Shown piece after piece: positions 1-8,040 of a stretch of DNA of 64,000 bases. The notes beneath the pieces are model-generated. The model did no database searches and was not told the origin of the DNA. It worked only from the letters and a program-made list of their open reading frames with translations. The translations under genes were made by a program, and so were the position numbers. Within the stretch, counting starts at the first letter, position 1. Each line of letters begins with the position of its first letter. Origin of the DNA: Rivularia sp. T60_A2020_040 (GTDB lineage: Bacteria > Cyanobacteriota > Cyanobacteriia > Cyanobacteriales > Nostocaceae). Location: NCBI GenBank assembly GCA_015272215.1, contig JACYMD010000010.1:53658-117657 (forward strand), in the 5' to 3' direction.

Positions 1-1043
1 TCTTGTACCGAAGGCTCACCAATTTTAATCGGTTGGAAACGGCGTTCCAAAGCCGCATCCCGCTCGATGTGCTTGCGGTATTCATCCAGTGTAGTTGCTC
101 CAATACACTGAAGTTCACCTCTAGCTAATGCTGGTTTGAGGATATTAGCGGCATCCATACCACCTTCCATTCCCCCTGCACCCACTAAAGTGTGAATTTC
201 ATCAATCACAATAATGATATTTCCTGCCGAGCGGATTTCCTGGATGATTTTTTTAATGCGTTCTTCAAAATCACCACGGAAACGAGTACCCGCTACTATC
301 GAACCCATATCAAGACTGATAACTTGCTTGTCTTGCAAGATATCGGGTACATCCTGATTGAAAATTCGCTGCGCTAAACCTTCGGCGATCGCAGTTTTAC
401 CAACTCCAGGTTCGCCAATTAGCACGGGGTTATTTTTAGTCCGTCGTCCTAAAACTTGAACAGTACGCTCGATTTCTTTTTCGCGACCAACTACAGGGTC
501 TAATTTGCCTTCAGCAGCTAATTTAGTCAGATTTCTACCAAATTCTTCTAAAGTTGTCGATTGATTGCGTCTGGTACTACCACCACCCATACCAGCCCCA
601 ACAGATGCAACCTCACCCAAACGGCGAATCACAGCAGTACGAAGTTGCTTCAAATCGACATCTAAATTCTGTAGTACTTTAGCAGCAACACCTTCTCCAG
701 CTTCAGTTAAGCCTAGAAGTAAGTGTTCCGTACCAATATAATTGTGTCCTAGGGAACGAGCTTCCTTAAAAGACTGCTCAAATAGAGTTTTAACTTTAGG
801 AGTAAAAGGAATTTCTGGTGGAACAAAACCAGAACCTCTACCAATAATTTTTTCAACTTCGCGGCGTGCATCTCGAAGAGTCACACCCATATCCGTCAGC
901 ACCTTAGCAGCAACACCCGTTTCTTCTCCCAGCAATCCCAAGAGAATTTGTTCCGTGCCTACAAAATTGTGTCCCAGGCGACGTGCCTCCTCCTGGGCGA
1001 GCATTACTACTTTAATTGCTTCGGAAGTAAAGTGTTCAAACAT
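1..1043 (-). CDS. clpC: ATP-dependent Clp protease ATPase subunit ClpC (N-terminal part, cut by window edge)
   Basis: Class I Hsp100 AAA+ unfoldase that feeds substrates to the ClpP/ClpR protease in the cytosol. The minus strand reads 347 codons from an ATG at 1043 off the left edge. It begins [12 protein letters not shown], followed by two Clp_N repeats (about residues 1-150, each with a [16 protein letters not shown] segment). The first AAA+ module follows: Walker [10 protein letters not shown] near residue 210 and Walker B VIDEIHT near 280. The N-terminal domain and the spacing to Walker A match cyanobacterial ClpC rather than ClpB. The linker, second AAA+ domain and C-terminus lie outside the window. 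Nothing suggests a pseudogene; plus-strand open frames here are antisense shadows. Confidence 0.95.
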   Translation of the reverse strand, partial: MFEHFTSEAIKVVMLAQEEARRLGHNFVGTEQILLGLLGEETGVAAKVLTDMGVTLRDARREVEKIIGRGSGFVPPEIPFTPKVKTLFEQSFKEARSLGHNYIGTEHLLLGLTEAGEGVAAKVLQNLDVDLKQLRTAVIRRLGEVASVGAGMGGGSTRRNQSTTLEEFGRNLTKLAAEGKLDPVVGREKEIERTVQVLGRRTKNNPVLIGEPGVGKTAIAEGLAQRIFNQDVPDILQDKQVISLDMGSIVAGTRFRGDFEERIKKIIQEIRSAGNIIIVIDEIHTLVGAGGMEGGMDAANILKPALARGELQCIGATTLDEYRKHIERDAALERRFQPIKIGEPSVQ

Positions 1044-1222
1044 AATGGGTTCTTGCTCCCTCGCTGAACGGTTAACAGTGAAATTAAATTCACTTTTTTC
1101 TGAACATTTGTCTACTTTTCTTAAGGATAATGTATCTTTATTTCAGATACAGTGGCAGTGGGGAGAGCCGTAAGCTGTAGGGTGTAGTTGCCGTCCGTTA
1201 TTCCAGTTAGGAGTTATGAGTT

Positions 1223-1303
1223 ATGGAATTTTAGATTTTAGATTTTGGATTTTGGATTAAAAATCTACCCCATTACCCATTACTAATTACCCATTACCAA
1301 TTC
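1223..1303. repeat. Low-complexity tandem repeats (TTTAGAT/TTTGGAT and TTACCCA units)
   Basis: Short AT-rich tandem copies of 'attttagatttt/attttggattt' followed by 'cccattacccattactaatt'. The same composition recurs at 2551-2586, 42482-42515 and 46007-46055. Intergenic repeats of this kind are typical of Nostocales genomes. No gene is seen here. Confidence 0.6.
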
Positions 1304-1652
1304 AAATTCCCACTGCTCGATCAAATCGCAACATTTCCAAACTGCGATCGCCATATATCGATTCTATCTGCTGATGACAACATTCGATGGCAAAGTCGTT
1401 TAATTCTTCGGGTTCAATCCCAAATAAGTCTTTAAATACTTCTGGCTCTACACGGCAAAAACGCGGACGCTCAGTATAAATACTGCATTCTCGCTGACCA
1501 TGGTCGTAATTTATGCACCATCCATCTTCTCCTACCATACTGAGATATTCTGCTAATTCTTGGGATGATAAATATTCTTCTAAATCAGGACGTTCTGCTG
1601 GCTCAAGATAGCAGCAGGCTCCACATTGCTTTACACATTGCCAAGTTGCCAT
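1302..1652 (-). CDS. YkgJ-family cysteine cluster protein
   Basis: About 116 residues starting MATWQCVKQCG. The preferred start is the ATG at 1652; an in-frame ATG ten codons upstream would add a lysine-rich extension not expected in the family. The N-terminal half carries the cysteine signature CVKQCGACC, and later cysteines lie in ECSIYTERPRFCR and IECCH, the layout of the YkgJ (UPF0153) putative Zn/Fe-chelating domain. The family is widespread and its biochemical role is unsettled. It is a single gene between divergent clpC and psb30. The family call is firm; the function is not known. Confidence 0.85.
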   Translation of the reverse strand: MATWQCVKQCGACCYLEPAERPDLEEYLSSQELAEYLSMVGEDGWCINYDHGQRECSIYTERPRFCRVEPEVFKDLFGIEPEELNDFAIECCHQQIESIYGDRSLEMLRFDRAVGI

Positions 1653-1905
1653 TGTTTTCTTTGATTTAATAATAAGTAACAAATAGTACGAGAGTCAGAT
1701 TACCAGTTATCTGGGATGCTTTCTCTGCTTGTCTCAATTATCAAACACTCTAGGTTCTTAAAATCAATTTCATTTTTTAAGTTTTTTTATGTATTTTTCT
1801 ATAATTTTGTTAAGTAAATTAAAATTGAGCATTGATTGCCGGATATGATCTATATCTAGGAAAGAATTTTCTCACTCATTCATTTTTTGATTTTTTAAGG
1901 CAACT

Positions 1906-1911
1906 AGGAGG
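1906..1911 (+). promoter_or_regulatory. Ribosome binding site of psb30
   Basis: A perfect AGGAGG five bases before the psb30 ATG. It is one of the few canonical Shine-Dalgarno sites in the window and fixes the start of this 39-codon gene. Confidence 0.8.
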
Positions 1912-1916
1912 AATTA

Positions 1917-2036
1917 ATGGAAGCTTTAGCTAACCTCAATTGGGAAGTTATTTTTCAGCTAACGTCTGTAGCATTGATCATGTTAGCTGGACCTGCGGTA
2001 ATTTTTGTATTAGCATTTCGCGGTGGCGATATGTAA
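1917..2036 (+). CDS. psb30: Photosystem II reaction centre protein Psb30 (Ycf12)
   Basis: A 39-residue single-span thylakoid membrane protein, a small peripheral subunit of the photosystem II core. The translation begins [18 protein letters not shown] and ends [10 protein letters not shown]. The amphipathic N-terminus with [13 protein letters not shown], the hydrophobic span through [12 protein letters not shown] and the short charged tail are the conserved Ycf12/Psb30 pattern, at the family's usual length. It has a canonical AGGAGG at -5 and a hairpin terminator 14 bases after the stop, so it is probably monocistronic. It is too short for most automatic gene calls. Confidence 0.93.
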   Translation: MEALANLNWEVIFQLTSVALIMLAGPAVIFVLAFRGGDM

Positions 2037-2049
2037 TGCTTTGTATTGA

Positions 2050-2080
2050 GTTAGGAGCTATCAATTTAACTCCTAACTTT
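2050..2080 (+). terminator. Rho-independent terminator after psb30
   Basis: An 8-bp stem, GTTAGGAG (2050-2057) with CTCCTAAC (2070-2077), a 12-base loop, then TTT. It lies just downstream of the psb30 stop. Confidence 0.65.
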
Positions 2081-2160
2081 AGGATTATTAAGATGTAGTT
2101 ATTTTTCAACCGTCTGGAAAATCGGCAATTAAACTACACCCTCACTGATATATAGATTAT

Positions 2161-2457
2161 TTATTTATAATTACAATTTATCCAGTCAATTAAAGGTCTT
2201 AAAGTTCCGGGTATCAAACTCTCGCTGACAGTGACTGAGTGTTGTTTATTTTTATCTTCTACCGTTATTGTATATTGAAAGCGATCGCGATTCGGAGTAG
2301 AATCAGCGGCTATGTATGCGGGTAAATTAAAGAAATTTGCAGATTCTAATAATATGGGTAATTGCTCGGCTTGATTTTGGGGTATTTTGCTCGTATCAAT
2401 CGTTATTACTTTACCTATTCCAGTAAAACCACCGCTACGCTCTAGGGATATTAACAT
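2161..2457 (-). CDS. Emfourin-type protealysin inhibitor
   Basis: A 98-residue protein with no signal peptide. Its N-terminus contains RSGGFTGI (residues 7-14), the hallmark of the emfourin (M4in) family of small inhibitors of protealysin-like M4 metalloproteases. The middle has a RDRFQYTITVE strand and an H-S-V-T-V strand as in the family. It sits directly downstream, on the same strand, of an M4 protease of the protealysin type; the 129-bp gap contains low-complexity repeats. In characterised bacteria the two genes are co-transcribed and the inhibitor binds the mature protease. The family is inferred from motif and context; co-expression across the repeat-filled gap is not shown. Confidence 0.8.
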   Translation of the reverse strand: MLISLERSGGFTGIGKVITIDTSKIPQNQAEQLPILLESANFFNLPAYIAADSTPNRDRFQYTITVEDKNKQHSVTVSESLIPGTLRPLIDWINCNYK

Positions 2458-2586
2458 TTTGATTGGGCAGTGGGCATTGGCTGATGGGGAGAGAGGGAGA
2501 GGGGGAGAATAATTATTAAATCCTAACTCACAACTCCGGTGGTACTAACTCTCAATCCAAAATTTAAAATCTAAAATCCAAAATTT

Positions 2587-3669
2587 CTAACTGACTCCCA
2601 CTTCTTTCCAAGCATTGATTACGGCTTTTTGTTCGCTGCTTGCTTCACCGTAAAGTTCTTCCGCTACTGTAATAGTTAGTTCTGCGGCTTGTTTAAAGTT
2701 TGCTTTTGAACGCAGTCTTTTGCATAAACTAATGTACCAAATTTTTCCTGCTTTCTCCCAAGCATAACCTCCTATTTCTGTTGCTGCTAAATAAAAGGCA
2801 CGGTTGGGTATACCCGAATTTATATGCACTCCGCCGTTATCTTTGGCACCAGTATAGAGGTCTTTCATATGTGCTGGTTGGGGGTCTTTACCAAGTACGG
2901 AGTCGTCGTAAGCTGTTCCTGGCGCTTTCATTGAGCGAATTCCTTCACCTTTGACTTTTTCGGTAAATAATCCTACACCAATTAACCAGTCTGCTTTTTC
3001 GGCGGTTTGATTTTTGATTCGCTGTTTCACCAAGGAACCAAATACATCAGAAAAAGATTCATTGAGCGCACCGGATTCGCCAAAATAGATTAAATCCGCT
3101 TCATACTGGGTAATACCGTGAGTTAATTCATGTCCAATGACATCAACCGACTTGGTAAAACGGTTAAATAGTTCCCCGTCACCGTCACCGTAAACCATTT
3201 GAGTACCGTTCCAAAAGGCATTTTCGTACTTTTCACCGTAATGTACGGTAGAATCCAAACGCAAACCTTTGTCATCAATAGAATTGCGATTGTAAATTTC
3301 TTGGAAAAAGTCGTAAGTGGCACCAGATGCGTCATAAGCTTCGTTTACAGCTTCGTCTTCTGTCGGAGCATCACCTTCAGTGCGTACTAATTCTCCTGGA
3401 AGGTTTTGAGTATTTTTCGCATCATATATAGTACGGACTTTCTCCCCTGCTTGAGACGTTAATTCGATACCGCCCAAATTAATCCGTCTTCCCCGAATTT
3501 GCGCTGAAAGGTTTAAAGTCTCAAAAGCCCATTCTCGCTGTGTTGGCGTACCGTTTACTGCCACCTTTTCCAACATATGAGGTGGGATAATACAGCAAAT
3601 CGGGCATCTGTAATCAAGTGAATGTTTATACCCGAAACCATGTAATTTTTTGTGCTTTTTTCGAGCCAT
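2587..3669 (-). CDS. M4-family metalloprotease, protealysin-like
   Basis: A thermolysin-family zinc endopeptidase of 360 residues from the ATG at 3669; a TTG ten codons upstream is less likely. The short N-terminal propeptide shows the protealysin-type CIIPPHMLEKV motif (about residues 26-36). The catalytic domain carries HELTHG (zinc His180/His184, catalytic Glu181), the third zinc ligand in NESFSD (Glu204) and the C-terminal HINSGIPNRAF segment that holds the second catalytic His. There is no signal peptide, as in protealysin, which is intracellular. The emfourin-like inhibitor gene follows on the same strand. The zinc-site residues look intact, so the enzyme is probably active. Confidence 0.92.
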   Translation of the reverse strand: MARKKHKKLHGFGYKHSLDYRCPICCIIPPHMLEKVAVNGTPTQREWAFETLNLSAQIRGRRINLGGIELTSQAGEKVRTIYDAKNTQNLPGELVRTEGDAPTEDEAVNEAYDASGATYDFFQEIYNRNSIDDKGLRLDSTVHYGEKYENAFWNGTQMVYGDGDGELFNRFTKSVDVIGHELTHGITQYEADLIYFGESGALNESFSDVFGSLVKQRIKNQTAEKADWLIGVGLFTEKVKGEGIRSMKAPGTAYDDSVLGKDPQPAHMKDLYTGAKDNGGVHINSGIPNRAFYLAATEIGGYAWEKAGKIWYISLCKRLRSKANFKQAAELTITVAEELYGEASSEQKAVINAWKEVGVS

Positions 3670-3718
3670 ATTGTTTTCAATTGTTAAGTACTTGTGCAAA
3701 ATAACTTAAACATTTCGT

Positions 3719-3765
3719 TGGGAAAAGGGAAGAGGGAAGGGGGAAGAGGGAAGAGGGAAGAGTCA
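3719..3765. repeat. GGGAAGA tandem repeat
   Basis: Purine-rich tandem units 'gggaagag' (about six copies). The reverse-complement form (tcttccc) appears at 7871-7912, so this is one of several dispersed short tandem repeats. Confidence 0.8.
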
Positions 3766-3905
3766 GGGCTTATATAACTCACGAGTAATTATGTAAATAA
3801 TGCAAGCCTAACTACTTAATTATTGATTCACGGATACAAGCCGATGATTTTAGTCGCCTGTATCAATTACTTAAATTCAGGAATTTAACTGATAACTGAT
3901 AACTG

Positions 3906-4640
3906 TTAAACAATTCCTCCAAACACTGCCAAACCATAATATTTCCAAGGTACTGCTACAGTATTAAATCCAGCTTTGACCAGCATTTGTAACTGTGCAT
4001 CTAAGGTTGCTAATTGATCTTGACTAGAATAACCGTAGCTAACAGAATAATCTACAGAGTCGCTATTGCTTGCTAAACGAGAACGAACTTCTTGTATAGT
4101 AGTTCCTTGTTTTTCAGTCCATTCTTCCCTTGCAGCGTTGTAAATTTCTGCTAATGTTGGTGATTCTGGTAAAATCGGATCTGCATTCCAAAAACAACCA
4201 CCGCTCTTAAGACTTTTAGCAATGCGTTGAAATAACTTTGCTTTCATTTCGTCACTGAGATGATGAATTGCCAGTGATGAGACACAAGCATCAAATTCCG
4301 TACCAATATCAAATTTTTCGGGATTATTTGTCCATTCTCCAAAATCAGCTTCTATACCATTCCATCGCTGATATCCAGCTTCAGCCATTTTGGTTCGAGC
4401 AAATTCAATCATCCTGGGGGAATAATCCACAGCGATAATTTGAGCATCCGGACAACGATTGAGTATTTTCAGACTAAGTTCACCCGTACCGCAACCCAAT
4501 TCTAAAATCCGACGAGAGCTAACAGGAACACAGTGAGCAACGGCTGCGAGCATTTCGTCATAGTTTGGTAACAGTTGACGAATACCAGCATCAAAATCGG
4601 TAGTTTGAGCGAAAACTTCACCAGGAAATACTTGAGCCAT
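3906..4640 (-). CDS. Class I SAM-dependent methyltransferase
   Basis: About 244 residues from the ATG at 4640 (MAQVFPGEVFAQ...). A TTG/ATG pair at 4670/4667 would add nine or ten residues. Motif I is RILELGCGTGELS, followed by an acidic strand end (IIAVDYSPRM) and motif IV-like CVSSLAIHHLSDE, the usual order in class I Rossmann methyltransferases. The C-terminus has no clear substrate domain. Its neighbours give no pathway hint, so the substrate is unknown. A start at 4640 is preferred because an AGGG lies upstream at plausible spacing. Confidence 0.85.
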   Translation of the reverse strand: MAQVFPGEVFAQTTDFDAGIRQLLPNYDEMLAAVAHCVPVSSRRILELGCGTGELSLKILNRCPDAQIIAVDYSPRMIEFARTKMAEAGYQRWNGIEADFGEWTNNPEKFDIGTEFDACVSSLAIHHLSDEMKAKLFQRIAKSLKSGGCFWNADPILPESPTLAEIYNAAREEWTEKQGTTIQEVRSRLASNSDSVDYSVSYGYSSQDQLATLDAQLQMLVKAGFNTVAVPWKYYGLAVFGGIV

Positions 4641-4794
4641 GGAAATTTTACCCTGATAATGCACCATCAATAATTATCATGCATAAATTTTATAACATTA
4701 TGGCGATCGCGTAGTGCAAGGGAAGCTATCACCATCATATTTTTTGATTTTTTGGAAATTAATCTGATTTAAATATGATTTAAACCAAGACTGA

Positions 4795-5103
4795 TCAAAT
4801 AAAAGTCCTAACTAATACACCATTTTGGTGGAATTTATTTAACATGGTTATAGACCTCACGAGTTTTGTGTGGTTGTGTGTTGTAAAATTTAGTTGTAAT
4901 TTTGCCCTGGGGATTAAACCCCTGGCATTTTTTTTGGCTGGTTTGGGATACGAGTCTATTGCGATGGCGAAGCTATAATCAACAACAAAAATAGCATTGG
5001 CAACTTCATTTTGATCAAAAAGTATTTCACCATCAGCTAAATTATGATCAGTCATGGCTGTGAGTAGGTTTTTTGGCAAATCTTTGGTTTTAAAGCTACT
5101 CAT
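4795..5103 (-). pseudogene. Probable remnant of a cyclic-nucleotide-binding (Crp/Fnr-type) protein
   Basis: A 102-codon frame. Only its N-terminal half looks protein-like: DGEILFDQNEVANAIFVV (residues 24-41) resembles the first strands of a cNMP-binding domain. From about residue 54 the sequence becomes low-complexity and reads through a C/G-run hairpin element near 4904-4926, and no HTH or cNMP-binding phosphate cassette follows. A full Crp/Fnr protein would be about 200-230 residues. I interpret this as a gene whose 3' part was lost or replaced by repeat DNA. It could be a short functional protein, but nothing supports that. Confidence 0.4.
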
Positions 5104-5343
5104 GGTGATTTAATTTCATTAATAAAAGCAAGATTTTTGAATTTCACATTTAAAGTCTTTGGTTTTGACTTTAACGACAATTTAAAGCTTTTTCTGATTA
5201 GTTAAATGAATTTAAGTTGAGAATCAGTTGAGAATTTATGTTAACAAGGCTGGAAAATCTTCTAAATTAAGATTGTGGAAAACGAAAATTAATTATATTT
5301 TGAAAAAGAAAGAAAGAAAGAAAGTAAAGATAGATAAATATAG

Positions 5344-5823
5344 ATGATTATTTTGGTAATGGGTGTTTCGGGTTCGGGAAAAACTACCGTTGGGAAGAAA
5401 CTTGCGGAATCTTTAGGTTGGGAATTCCGCGACGCTGACGATTTCCATTCCCAGGAAAATGTTGAGAAAATGCTGCACGGTATCGCTTTAGATGATGCGG
5501 ATAGATTTCCTTGGCTGCAAGCAATTCAAGATGTAATCAAAGAGTATTTATCAGAAAATAAAAATTTAGTTTTAAGCTGTTCGGCTTTGAAGGAAAATTA
5601 CCGTCAGATGCTTTTGGTAAACAAAGAATTAGTAAAATTAGTTTATCTCAAAGGTTCTTTTAAATTAATTCAAAAACGCCTACAAGAACGTCTGAATCAT
5701 TTTATGAGTGAAAAACTTCTTAAAAGTCAATTCGATATCCTTGAAGAACCAACAGACGTAATTGTAGTAGATATTTCAGAACCTCTTGATGCTATTGTCC
5801 AAGAGATTAGAGAAAGTTTGTGA
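5344..5823 (+). CDS. gntK: Gluconokinase
   Basis: A 159-residue GntK-family P-loop kinase that phosphorylates D-gluconate to 6-phosphogluconate, which can enter the oxidative pentose phosphate route. Walker A is GVSGSGKTT (residues 7-15). Family markers follow: DADDFHSQENVEKM, DDADRFPWL and LSCSALKENYRQML. Length and motif spacing match bacterial gluconokinases. A sugar kinase of the PfkB family lies immediately downstream but convergent. No gluconate transporter is present. The upstream region is AT-rich with a GAAA tandem run (5309-5324). Confidence 0.9.
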   Translation: MIILVMGVSGSGKTTVGKKLAESLGWEFRDADDFHSQENVEKMLHGIALDDADRFPWLQAIQDVIKEYLSENKNLVLSCSALKENYRQMLLVNKELVKLVYLKGSFKLIQKRLQERLNHFMSEKLLKSQFDILEEPTDVIVVDISEPLDAIVQEIRESL

Positions 5824-5851
5824 TCAGCAAGCCGATGAGAACAAGTAAACA

Positions 5852-5899
5852 ATTTCAAATAATTCAAATAATTCAAATAATTCAAATAATTCAAATAAT
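5852..5899. repeat. Tandem 9-bp repeat (AATTCAAAT)
   Basis: Four exact and one imperfect copy of 'aattcaaat' between the convergent gntK and PfkB kinase genes, directly followed by a GAGACGT-type palindrome. Confidence 0.85.
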
Positions 5900-5901
5900 A
5901 A

Positions 5902-5922
5902 AGACGTTGCATTGCAACGTCT
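5902..5922. repeat. Palindromic interspersed repeat (AGACGTTGCA family), copy 1
   Basis: AGACGTTGCA (5902-5911), one T, then TGCAACGTCT (5913-5922), followed by CTACA. It is one of seven related palindromes in the window. It lies between convergent genes, so it may also act as a bidirectional hairpin. Confidence 0.8.
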
Positions 5923-5943
5923 CTACATGATGAAATTAAAAAA

Positions 5944-6921
5944 CTAAATTTGATGTTCTTTGAGAAAACTTTCTATTTCCGAAGCTGTAGGTTGGGAAGC
6001 GATGGCACCTGGTTTAAGTGTAGTTAAAGCTCCCGCAGCACAAGCGTAAGCGATAATTTTTTTGGCAATTTCTGGGTTGTTTAAATTTTGTACACCATGA
6101 TCTAATAATTGATGAACAAAGCCTGCGACAAAACTATCCCCTGCACCAGTTGTATCAACTACGGGTACAGAATAAGCAGGGAATTTATCTTCGTTTTCAC
6201 CCAAACAATAAGCACAACCTTTGTCTCCATCTGTGACTAATACCCCTTCCACAGAATTGAGACGATAAGTAATTGCCCCAGCATCATGAGTATCAAATAA
6301 TAATTCTGCCTCTTCCTTAGCGAGTTTGAGAAAATCGACTTTTTTAATTAGTTCGCGAATTTGATCGGGAGCAGCATCGGGATTAGTCCAGAATACCGAG
6401 CGCCAGTTAACATCGAGCAAAATCTTCACATCGTATTGGGAAGCTAATTCCAAAGCGCGGTGAACTGCTGCACCACTATCGGGATAAGCTAATTCTAAAG
6501 TTCCTAAAACCAAAAAATCAGCCCCGGCAAATAATTTTTCCGGTAATTCTCCAGCCTTGAGACGAGTGTCAGCAAATTCAGTGGTGTCGTAATCCTTGAA
6601 TCCGGCAAAAACGCGATCGCCATTTTGTTTCCGCACCACTAAAACTTGACGAGTCGGTGCTTGAGGATGACGCTGTACCCCGGTTGTATCTACACCAATT
6701 TCCTCTAAAAGCGCTTGTAAGTTGTTTCCAGCTTCGTCTTCACCGACTACACCGATAAATGCTGATGGTGTTCCCAGCTTTACTAAACCACAAGCAACAT
6801 TAGCAGGCGCACCTCCCGGATAAGCAGTCCACGACTCGACTTCAGAAGGCGATCGCCCTAACTGATCGGCAAGCATATCATATAATATTTCACCCAAACA
6901 TAAAACACGGGGATTGCTCAT
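5944..6921 (-). CDS. PfkB-family carbohydrate kinase, probable fructokinase
   Basis: 325 residues. The N-terminus CLGEILYDML and the PfkB signature 1 region GGAPANVACGLVKLG (about 36-50), plus signature 2 DTTGAGDSFVAGF (about 257-269) with the catalytic Asp, identify a ribokinase-like sugar kinase. The sequence resembles bacterial and plant fructokinases (ATP + D-fructose to fructose-6-phosphate). Such an enzyme would return fructose from sucrose cleavage to the hexose phosphate pool; sucrose-phosphate phosphatase is encoded elsewhere in this window. Substrate preference within PfkB kinases cannot be fixed from motifs alone. Confidence 0.85.
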   Translation of the reverse strand: MSNPRVLCLGEILYDMLADQLGRSPSEVESWTAYPGGAPANVACGLVKLGTPSAFIGVVGEDEAGNNLQALLEEIGVDTTGVQRHPQAPTRQVLVVRKQNGDRVFAGFKDYDTTEFADTRLKAGELPEKLFAGADFLVLGTLELAYPDSGAAVHRALELASQYDVKILLDVNWRSVFWTNPDAAPDQIRELIKKVDFLKLAKEEAELLFDTHDAGAITYRLNSVEGVLVTDGDKGCAYCLGENEDKFPAYSVPVVDTTGAGDSFVAGFVHQLLDHGVQNLNNPEIAKKIIAYACAAGALTTLKPGAIASQPTASEIESFLKEHQI

Positions 6922-7263
6922 TTCATTTGATTTTTAAAGTTAAATTCTGCCTAAAACCTACAATAATATTTACCATTCATTTGGCAATGGTTCATACAAT
7001 TAAACAGCAAAATTCATTCATAATTGTGTTCTATTGCTCTTGTCCCAGATGCTTTTAAGGGCGATCGCGTTATTTTTATTTGTTATATGTAGTTAAAATA
7101 AATACTTATATAAAATACTGTATCGCGGTCTACCTAAAACATAAAGAAAATATAGACAATCGTATTGCATTAAACACTTGAAACGCCTACCTTTCATACA
7201 ATCTTCTACAATGGGAAAGAGCAATTAAGTACATTTACCACTAATCGGGAGGATGAATTTAAA
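6922..7263. other. Divergent intergenic region upstream of the PfkB kinase and pedR
   Basis: 342 bp, AT-rich, with one HIP1 octamer near 7062. It must hold promoters for both divergent genes. 'ggga' near 7246-7250 is a weak ribosome binding site for the downstream gene. No small ORF or RNA is recognised. Confidence 0.5.
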
Positions 7264-7527
7264 ATGGCTGGTGGCGAGTCTCAGACCCCTGTTAGTCTGT
7301 CAGACCGAGAACTGCAAATTATCGACTTAGTGGCCACTGGCTTAACTAACCAACAAATTGCAGTCAAACTAGAAATAAGTAAGCGTACTGTTGATAACCA
7401 TATCAGCAATGTTCTTACAAAGACCGGAACTGAAAACCGAGTAGCTCTTGTCCGTTGGGCTTTGCACTGGGGTAAGGTCTGTTTAAATGATGTTAATTGC
7501 TGTCCTATTCCTCCTCGGAAAGATTAA
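7264..7527 (+). CDS. pedR: Small LuxR-type transcriptional regulator, PedR-like
   Basis: 87 residues made almost entirely of a LuxR/GerE helix-turn-helix (about residues 11-70: LSDRELQIIDLVATGLTNQQIA, then SKRTVDNHISNVLTKTG), with no receiver or ligand domain. Small stand-alone LuxR proteins ending in a VNCC segment are the PedR type of cyanobacteria, redox-sensitive regulators that link photosynthetic electron transport to gene expression. The adjacent C-terminal cysteines (Cys80-Cys81 in NDVNCCPIP) fit that. The assignment rests on size, domain and the C-terminal tail. A 500-bp structured, repeat-rich region follows the gene. Confidence 0.75.
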   Translation: MAGGESQTPVSLSDRELQIIDLVATGLTNQQIAVKLEISKRTVDNHISNVLTKTGTENRVALVRWALHWGKVCLNDVNCCPIPPRKD

Positions 7528-7558
7528 ACAGCATTATAAACGGTTATTTGTCAGTCTT

Positions 7559-7678
7559 GATTGATTGCTGCTAGTTGTTCTCCTCACGCTTCACTTATTT
7601 ATGGTTGTTTTTTTCTTGACGCGCAGTAATTACAGGGTATTGGTCTACTACGCGCTCTATTATTAGCAGCAATCAATC
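7559..7678. repeat. Long inverted repeat enclosing about 90 bp, downstream of pedR
   Basis: GATTGATTGCTGCTA (7559-7573) and TAGCAGCAATCAATC (7664-7678) are perfect 15-bp complements. An inner, imperfect GCGC-containing pair (around 7620 and 7651) lies between them. The whole could fold as an extended hairpin at the RNA level or represent a small non-autonomous element. No coding potential is seen inside. Confidence 0.5.
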
Positions 7679-7702
7679 CCCGTCCGACTAGCAACGGACG
7701 GG
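7679..7702 (+). terminator. GC-rich hairpin, candidate terminator
   Basis: CCCGTCCG (7679-7686), an 8-base loop and CGGACGGG (7695-7702) form a perfect 8-bp GC-rich stem. A few bases later comes a long ATTT tract. It is the strongest stem downstream of pedR and is positioned to end a transcript, but no uninterrupted U-run abuts it. Confidence 0.5.
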
Positions 7703-7710
7703 TACACTTT

Positions 7711-7759
<49 letters not shown>

Positions 7760-7870
7760 TGGTTAAAGCCGTTTAAGTTAATCGCTATTAAAAAGCTCAA
7801 ATTTTTGATAACTAAGTAGTCAAGCCTTGATTATTTATATAATTACCACTCAGTTATAAAACTATTCCCA

Positions 7871-7912
7871 ATTCCCTCTTCCCTCTTCCCTCTTCCCTCT
7901 TCCCTCTTCCCT
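7871..7912. repeat. TCTTCCC tandem repeat
   Basis: Pyrimidine-rich 'cttccct' units, about six copies, complementary to the GGGAAGA repeat at 3719-3765. Confidence 0.85.
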
Positions 7913-8040
7913 ATCTAAATTTAAAATTTCTTTCAAATAAATTTAATAATCAACAAAAATTAGTAATAATTCCTTTTGCTGCTTGCTACATTGATAGTGG
8001 AATACATTTTGCCCGCGTCAGGTGGGGGAGCAATGTTGGG

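Noticed and set aside
742..1173. 143-codon plus-strand open frame
   Set aside because: Lies antisense within clpC, whose minus-strand translation matches a well-known family; composition is Arg/Ser/Pro-rich as expected for a shadow frame.
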